NCBI GenBank assembly: GCA_947259375.1
Contig: CAMYLZ010000014.1
Span: forward strand, 1-64,000
From: an uncultured Parvularculaceae bacterium
Lineage (GTDB): Bacteria > Pseudomonadota > Alphaproteobacteria > Caulobacterales > Parvularculaceae
Direction of reading: 5' to 3'
DNA: 64,000 bases
A model generated the notes under the pieces. It had not been told where the DNA came from. It worked only from the letters and a program-made list of their open reading frames with translations, and did not search any database. Made by a program: the position numbers and the translations under genes. Numbering within the stretch: the first letter of the stretch is position 1; each line of letters begins with the position of its first letter. Positions 63,820 through 64,000 of the stretch are shown here, piece by piece.

Positions 63820-64000
63820 ATGCGCTCTCTCCATCTCATGCCGCCGATCGCGAGCATCGCACTGCTCGCGCTCGGCGGATGTCTAGTTTCTGAAACCGCC
63901 ATTCTTGATGAACGCTCCGGCCGTGCACGGCCCCTGCCGGATGGAATATATCTCGCCTGTCCGGTTGATGACGCGGCCGGAGACGGCGATTGCGACCGCT
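63820..64000 (+). CDS. Lipoprotein, 3' truncated by window edge
   Basis: The ATG at 63820 follows AAAAGGGGG. The first ~60 residues show a lipoprotein signal (IASIALLALGGC, lipobox LGGC) and a Cys-containing acidic segment (YLACPVDDAAGDGDC). The remainder lies outside the window, so no family can be named. It follows ctaE on the same strand by 33 nt. Confidence 0.65.
   Translation, partial: MRSLHLMPPIASIALLALGGCLVSETAILDERSGRARPLPDGIYLACPVDDAAGDGDCDR

Noticed and set aside
1..64000. CRISPR arrays, prophage genes, rRNA genes
   Set aside because: No regularly spaced repeats, phage structural genes or rRNA sequence were seen anywhere in the window.

Overview
The window is high-GC (roughly 60-65% by eye) bacterial chromosome from an alphaproteobacterium, most likely a marine or Parvularculales/Hyphomonadales-like lineage (the lineage is inference). 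Pointers to the class are the DUF2125 protein, the TIGR02302/DUF4175 protein, a zinc-ribbon/DUF3426 protein divergent from ftsEX, lptM between argH and lysA, and the order ctaC-ctaD-x-ctaB-small ORF-ctaG-ctaE. Nearly all of it is densely packed core genome. There is one small accessory island and no CRISPR array, rRNA operon or prophage.

Layout. 1-6.7 kb: the end of a TonB protein, sdhC-sdhD-sdhA (sdhB is not here), a GFA protein, a secreted YbjN-like protein, a protein with an internal repeat, and a YeiH exporter. 6.7-11.1 kb: a DUF6356 protein divergent from an Lrp/AsnC regulator, a secreted amidohydrolase, and two tandem exported retropepsin-like proteins. 11.2-17.2 kb: a translation operon, rpmI-rplT-pheS-x-y-pheT. 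Two enzyme genes are embedded between pheS and pheT, and a possible attenuator sits ahead of pheS. 17.2-18.1 kb: a DUF6445 protein and tRNA-Thr(CGT). 18.15-21.88 kb: a lower-GC island downstream of the tRNA. It carries a transglutaminase-like gene, an orphan Rhs-tail toxin gene with its own signal peptide (frameshifted), an overlapping putative immunity gene (frameshifted and cut by an IS), and a complete IS3-family element. 22-28.6 kb: YecM, an SDR, a BCCT transporter, then a tightly overlapping operon of an NRAMP-like transporter with pxpABC (5-oxoprolinase). 28.7-40.8 kb: a TPR lipoprotein, an M17 aminopeptidase, MarR, an envelope operon (ftsE-ftsX-YdcF-PlsC-DUF2125), the zinc-ribbon protein, hpt, TIGR02302 and DUF5658. 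40.8-44.2 kb: lysA-lptM-argH and a TlpA-like protein. 44.3-47.9 kb: two tandem paralogous lipoproteins of unknown function. 47.9-51.8 kb: dodecin, 3-hydroxyacyl-CoA dehydrogenase, DUF1203, etfBA and a HIG1 protein, which fits beta-oxidation and electron transfer. 52-57.3 kb: a secreted cysteine-peptidase-like protein, YccF, DoxX-like, gluQ and tldD. 57.5-64 kb: an aa3-type cytochrome c oxidase operon with heme (ctaB) and copper (ctaG) assembly genes, then a lipoprotein that runs off the end.

How the genes work together. Succinate dehydrogenase, ETF and cytochrome oxidase indicate aerobic respiration fed by the TCA cycle and fatty-acid oxidation. The most unusual features are the decayed toxin/immunity locus beside the IS3 element, the NRAMP-like protein lacking canonical metal ligands inside the 5-oxoprolinase operon, the tandem lipoproteins at 44-48 kb, the mutually exclusive hairpins before pheS, and enlarged periplasmic regions in cytochrome oxidase subunits II and III.
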